From an uncultured Actinomyces sp. (lineage in GTDB: Bacteria > Actinomycetota > Actinomycetes > Actinomycetales > Actinomycetaceae), in NCBI GenBank assembly GCA_938040725.1, contig CALHZX010000042.1, forward strand, positions 1 through 7,053: a stretch of 7,053 nucleotides of DNA. Reading direction: 5' to 3'. A program made the position numbers and the translations under genes. How positions within the stretch are numbered: position 1 is the stretch's first letter; every line of letters starts with the position of its first letter. Positions 5,316 to 7,053 of this stretch are shown here, in pieces. The notes beneath the pieces were generated by a model. That model was given only the letters and a program-made list of their open reading frames with translations, searched no databases and had not been told where the DNA came from.

Positions 5316-5335
5316 GACGAGGCCCCGGCCTCGTC
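5316..5335 (+). promoter_or_regulatory. Leader hairpin/palindrome upstream of the RidA gene
   Basis: GACGAGGCC (5316-5324), two bases, then GGCCTCGTC (5327-5335) form a perfect 9-bp inverted repeat. It lies downstream of the candidate -10 and 10 bp before the Shine-Dalgarno AAAGGA (5346-5351). It could be a repressor site at the start of transcription or an RNA hairpin affecting initiation. Confidence 0.5.
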
Positions 5336-5357
5336 AATAAGAACGAAAGGACCTCAC

Positions 5358-5813
5358 ATGCTCCCCTCCGAGAAGCTCGCCGAACTCGGCCTCGAACTAC
5401 CCGCCGTCGCCACCCCCGTCGCCGCGTACGTGCCGGCCGTCATCGACCGTGGCGTCGTGCGTACCTCCGGCCAGATCCCCGTCGTGAACGGCGAGCCCGT
5501 GTGCATCGGCGCAGTCGGCGAGGACGGCGCGGACCCCGAGGACGCCAAGGACGCCGCACGCGTGTGCGCCCTCAACGCCCTTGCCGCAGCCGCCGCAGCA
5601 GCGGGCGGCATCGACAACCTCGCGGGCGTCGTCAAGGTCGTCGGCTTCGTGTCCTCGCGCCCCGACTTCTACGGCCAGGCCGGCGTCATCAACGGCGCCT
5701 CCGAACTGTTCGGCGAAATCTTCGGCACCCAGCACGCGCGCAGCGCCGTGGGCGTCGCCGCGCTGCCCCTCAACGTGAGCGTCGAGGTCGAGGCCGAGTT
5801 CCTCATTAAGTGA
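5358..5813 (+). CDS. RidA family protein (YjgF/UK114, PF14588-type)
   Basis: A 151-residue cytosolic protein; ATG 5358 follows AAAGGA (5346-5351) with a six-base spacer. The N-terminus, LAELGLELPAVATPVAAYVP (7-26), then SGQIP (37-41) and the end HARSAVGVAALPLN (126-139) are typical of the actinobacterial/alpha-proteobacterial RidA subgroup annotated as YjgF endoribonuclease-like. Arg128 in ARSAVGVA aligns with the Arg (Arg105 in enteric RidA) needed to deaminate reactive enamines/imines such as 2-aminoacrylate, so activity of that kind is possible. The subgroup differs from archetypal RidA and its substrate is not established. A run of Ala codons (75-82) lies in a helix. It precedes the DUF2249 gene by 82 bp in the same direction; the latter has its own leader features, so an operon is not certain. 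Confidence 0.9.
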   Translation: MLPSEKLAELGLELPAVATPVAAYVPAVIDRGVVRTSGQIPVVNGEPVCIGAVGEDGADPEDAKDAARVCALNALAAAAAAAGGIDNLAGVVKVVGFVSSRPDFYGQAGVINGASELFGEIFGTQHARSAVGVAALPLNVSVEVEAEFLIK

Positions 5814-5830
5814 ACGCGCATGCTTGGCTG

Positions 5831-5877
5831 AGGCATGCCTACACTGGGTAAGGTTCGCTGAAATGGCCCGTCGGGCC
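5831..5877 (+). promoter_or_regulatory. Promoter/leader region of the DUF2249 gene with two palindromes
   Basis: The gap after the RidA gene holds AGGCATGCCT (5831-5840, perfect palindrome; GCATGC also at 5818-5823). It then has -10-like TACACT (5840-5845) and TAAGGT (5849-5854), and a small hairpin GGCCC-GTC-GGGCC (5865-5877) that ends eight bases before the Shine-Dalgarno AAGGAA (5885-5890). No clear -35 is seen. Separate transcription of the DUF2249 gene from here is plausible. Confidence 0.4.
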
Positions 5878-5895
5878 GAAGGATAAGGAAAAGAC

Positions 5896-6480
5896 ATGAC
5901 TGACCGTCAGATGTTCAAGCTGGTCGACGCCAACACCGTCCCCTCCAAGGACGACGGCTGCGGGTGCGGCTGCGGCGGCGAGGGTAAGAAGGAGCGCGCT
6001 GCCGCTGAGCAGGCTCCGGCTCCCGCCGAGCAGGCTCCCGACCAGCATGGTGGAGGCTGCGGCTGCGGCGGACACGGCCACGGCCATGGCGGTGGCCACG
6101 GGCACGGCGCGCAGGCCGCCGAAGCCCCCGCCGAGCGCCCCCACGAGATGGCCGCCGAGCCCATCGCCTCCACCGCGGGCGGTTGCGGCTGCGGTGACGG
6201 AGCCCCGTCTGCGGGCAACGTCCACGCTGGCGGCGCCGGCGTCATTCACCGCCCCGGCGCGGACGAGCTGGTCATCCACTCGATCCCCCGCGTCGTGCGC
6301 CACGCGGTCCTCTTCGCGGCGGTCGATAACCTGCCCGTCGGCGAGAACATCCAGATCTGCGCGCCTCACCAGCCCGAGCCGCTGTTTGCGCACCTGCAGG
6401 ATTCCGAGCAGCACTACCGCGTGGAGACCCTCGAGGTCGGTCCCGTGGATTGGCGCTACCGCATCACGCGTCTCGGCTGA
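5896..6480 (+). CDS. DUF2249 domain protein with Cys/His-rich N-terminal metal-binding-like region
   Basis: This 194-residue protein starts at ATG 5896 with AAGGAA five bases upstream. Residues 124-192 form a DUF2249 domain: ELVIHSIPRVVRHAVLF with the Arg135-His136 pair, HQPEPLF (158-164) and WRYRITR (186-192). The N-terminal half is low complexity and rich in potential ligands: GCGCGCGG (Cys22, 24, 26), HGGGCGCGGHGHGHGGGHGHG (51-71: Cys55, Cys57 and six His) and GGCGCGDG (Cys97, Cys99). These are separated by Ala/Pro/Glu linkers. No signal peptide or membrane span is present, so it is cytosolic. DUF2249 proteins are often found with hemerythrin-like, nitric-oxide or other metal/redox proteins, but the function is unknown. 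The tail could store or deliver Ni, Zn, Cu or Fe; that is inference. The domain alone is usually about 70-90 residues, so the extension is the notable part. Confidence 0.85.
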   Translation: MTDRQMFKLVDANTVPSKDDGCGCGCGGEGKKERAAAEQAPAPAEQAPDQHGGGCGCGGHGHGHGGGHGHGAQAAEAPAERPHEMAAEPIASTAGGCGCGDGAPSAGNVHAGGAGVIHRPGADELVIHSIPRVVRHAVLFAAVDNLPVGENIQICAPHQPEPLFAHLQDSEQHYRVETLEVGPVDWRYRITRLG

Positions 6481-6494
6481 TCGCCCTCCCCTCA

Positions 6495-6544
6495 ACGAGG
6501 CCGTGGCCCACTCCCGCTGTCCTGCGGGCCTGCCACGGCCTCGT
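6495..6544 (+). terminator. Long compound stem-loop after the DUF2249 gene
   Basis: ACGAGGCCGTGGC (6495-6507) pairs perfectly with GCCACGGCCTCGT (6532-6544). Inside it CCCGC (6513-6517) pairs with GCGGG (6524-6528) around TGTCCT. It begins 14 bp after the DUF2249 stop. There is no T-run, but the position and stability suggest transcription termination for the RidA/DUF2249 genes. Confidence 0.7.
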
Positions 6545-6652
6545 CGTATGCGCGCAAACGCGGCGTCCCAATGCCTCGTGCATGTGTGACGACGTGCGCG
6601 AATACGCTCCCGTTCGGGTGCCCATTCGCGTGCCTAGGGCCGCCCGAGCCGG

Positions 6653-6658
6653 TACCGT
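6653..6658 (+). promoter_or_regulatory. Candidate -10 of a leaderless promoter for the SRPBCC gene
   Basis: TACCGT fits TANNNT, and its end is six bases before ATG 6665, which places the transcript start at or next to the start codon. No Shine-Dalgarno exists upstream of 6665, consistent with a leaderless mRNA. Confidence 0.5.
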
Positions 6659-6664
6659 TGGTGT

Positions 6665-7053
6665 ATGAGCTTCTTTGACATGACTTCTGACGCCGACGTT
6701 GAGGACGACCTGGATCGCGTCGAGACCGACGTGGTCGTGGACTGCGACATTGAGGCCGCGTGGGCGCTCGTGTCGGAGCCGGGCTGGTGGGTCAACGATG
6801 GCCCGCTGGGTGACCATGAGGTGAGCCTCGGGGACGACGGCATCTATCGCGTGAGCGACCCGGACGCCGGCGATTGGCTGATCGAGAAGGTCGACGATGA
6901 TCCGATGGATGTCGTTGCCTTCCGCTGGTATCCGCTGGCCGACGACGAGCTGCCGGACGAGTATGCGACCCGCGTCGAGGTTTCCCTGTCCGAGGAGCGC
7001 GGCGGCGTCGCCATCCACGTGGAGGAGTCGGGTTTGGCGTCGGTCTCCGACGA
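6665..7053 (+). CDS. SRPBCC/AHSA1-like domain protein (3' end cut by window edge)
   Basis: ATG 6665 opens a frame of 129 codons that runs off the right edge. After an acidic start (MSFFDMTSDADVEDDLDRVE), the segment VVVDCDIEAAWALVSEPGWW (23-42) resembles the first strand and helix of START-like SRPBCC domains of the AHSA1 type, where a hydrophobic pocket forms under a helix-grip fold. The strands WLIEKVDDDPMDVVAFRWYP (71-90) and TRVEVSLSEERGGVAIHVEE (102-121) follow in the expected order. The protein is unusually rich in Asp and Glu. In related genomes such genes often sit beside an ArsR-type regulator, which would be outside this window. The ligand is unknown. There is no Shine-Dalgarno; a leaderless start is inferred from TACCGT at 6653. 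Confidence 0.75.
   Translation, partial: MSFFDMTSDADVEDDLDRVETDVVVDCDIEAAWALVSEPGWWVNDGPLGDHEVSLGDDGIYRVSDPDAGDWLIEKVDDDPMDVVAFRWYPLADDELPDEYATRVEVSLSEERGGVAIHVEESGLASVSD

Noticed and set aside
5849..5867. DtxR/IdeR-type iron box before the metal-ligand-rich DUF2249 gene
   Set aside because: The TAAGGTTCGCTGAAATGG stretch matches one half of the TTAGGTTAGCCTAACC pattern only loosely and lacks the second half-site.
5397..5897. Minus-strand open frame opposite the RidA gene
   Set aside because: Complementary shadow of a clearly conserved RidA-family gene on the plus strand.
6450..6668. Small plus-strand open frame overlapping the DUF2249 stop and the stem-loop
   Set aside because: It covers the terminator hairpin, has no ribosome binding site and shows no conserved-looking sequence.
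1..7053. Insertion sequence, transposase, integrase, tRNA or rRNA
   Set aside because: No characteristic motif or fold was seen on either strand; the inverted repeats at 1021-1389 enclose no recombinase gene.

Overview
The window comes from a high-GC Gram-positive (actinobacterial) chromosome. The evidence is strong G/C bias at third codon positions, Shine-Dalgarno sites of the AAGGAG type mixed with apparently leaderless starts, and actinobacterial-type lipoprotein and RidA/DUF2249 sequences. An oral or commensal Actinomycetaceae (Schaalia/Actinomyces-like) would fit, but that assignment is inference from overall flavour. Six protein-coding genes are supported. The first and last run off the window edges.

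Layout. (1) Positions 1-899, minus strand: an NmrA-type NAD(P)-binding SDR protein, nearly complete. (2) Positions 900-1592: about 690 bp of divergent intergenic DNA with no convincing gene. It holds two families of short repeats, four copies each, in a nested two-forward/two-reverse arrangement with an almost constant 42-bp spacing, followed by an AT-richer promoter zone with 9-bp and 11-bp direct repeats. (3) Positions 1593-5170, plus strand: a three-gene cassette of a DUF4956 membrane protein, a VTC-domain (polyphosphate polymerase-like) protein and a large secreted beta-helix lipoprotein of the Cthe_2159 carbohydrate-binding type. It is closed by a perfect 14-bp stem-loop. (4) Positions 5358-6480, plus strand: a RidA-family protein (PF14588 type) and a DUF2249 protein with an unusual Cys/His-rich N-terminal half, each with its own Shine-Dalgarno and a palindrome in its leader. 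(5) A long stem-loop at 6495-6544, then the start of an SRPBCC/AHSA1-like gene that appears leaderless.

How the parts may work together. The cassette in (3) is the most interesting content. A cytosolic triphosphate-tunnel catalytic domain that keeps its basic active-site residues sits between a multi-span membrane protein and an exported polymer-binding beta-helix. This suggests a surface polymer system in which an anionic chain is made inside, coupled to the membrane and displayed or bound outside. Co-occurrence of VTC, DUF4956, Cthe_2159-like and often CotH genes is a pattern I know from other bacteria, but to my knowledge the function is unsettled. No CotH kinase gene lies in this window. 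The direct repeats upstream have the 11-bp phasing of PhoB/PhoP-type operators, so control by phosphate is a testable idea and not a conclusion.
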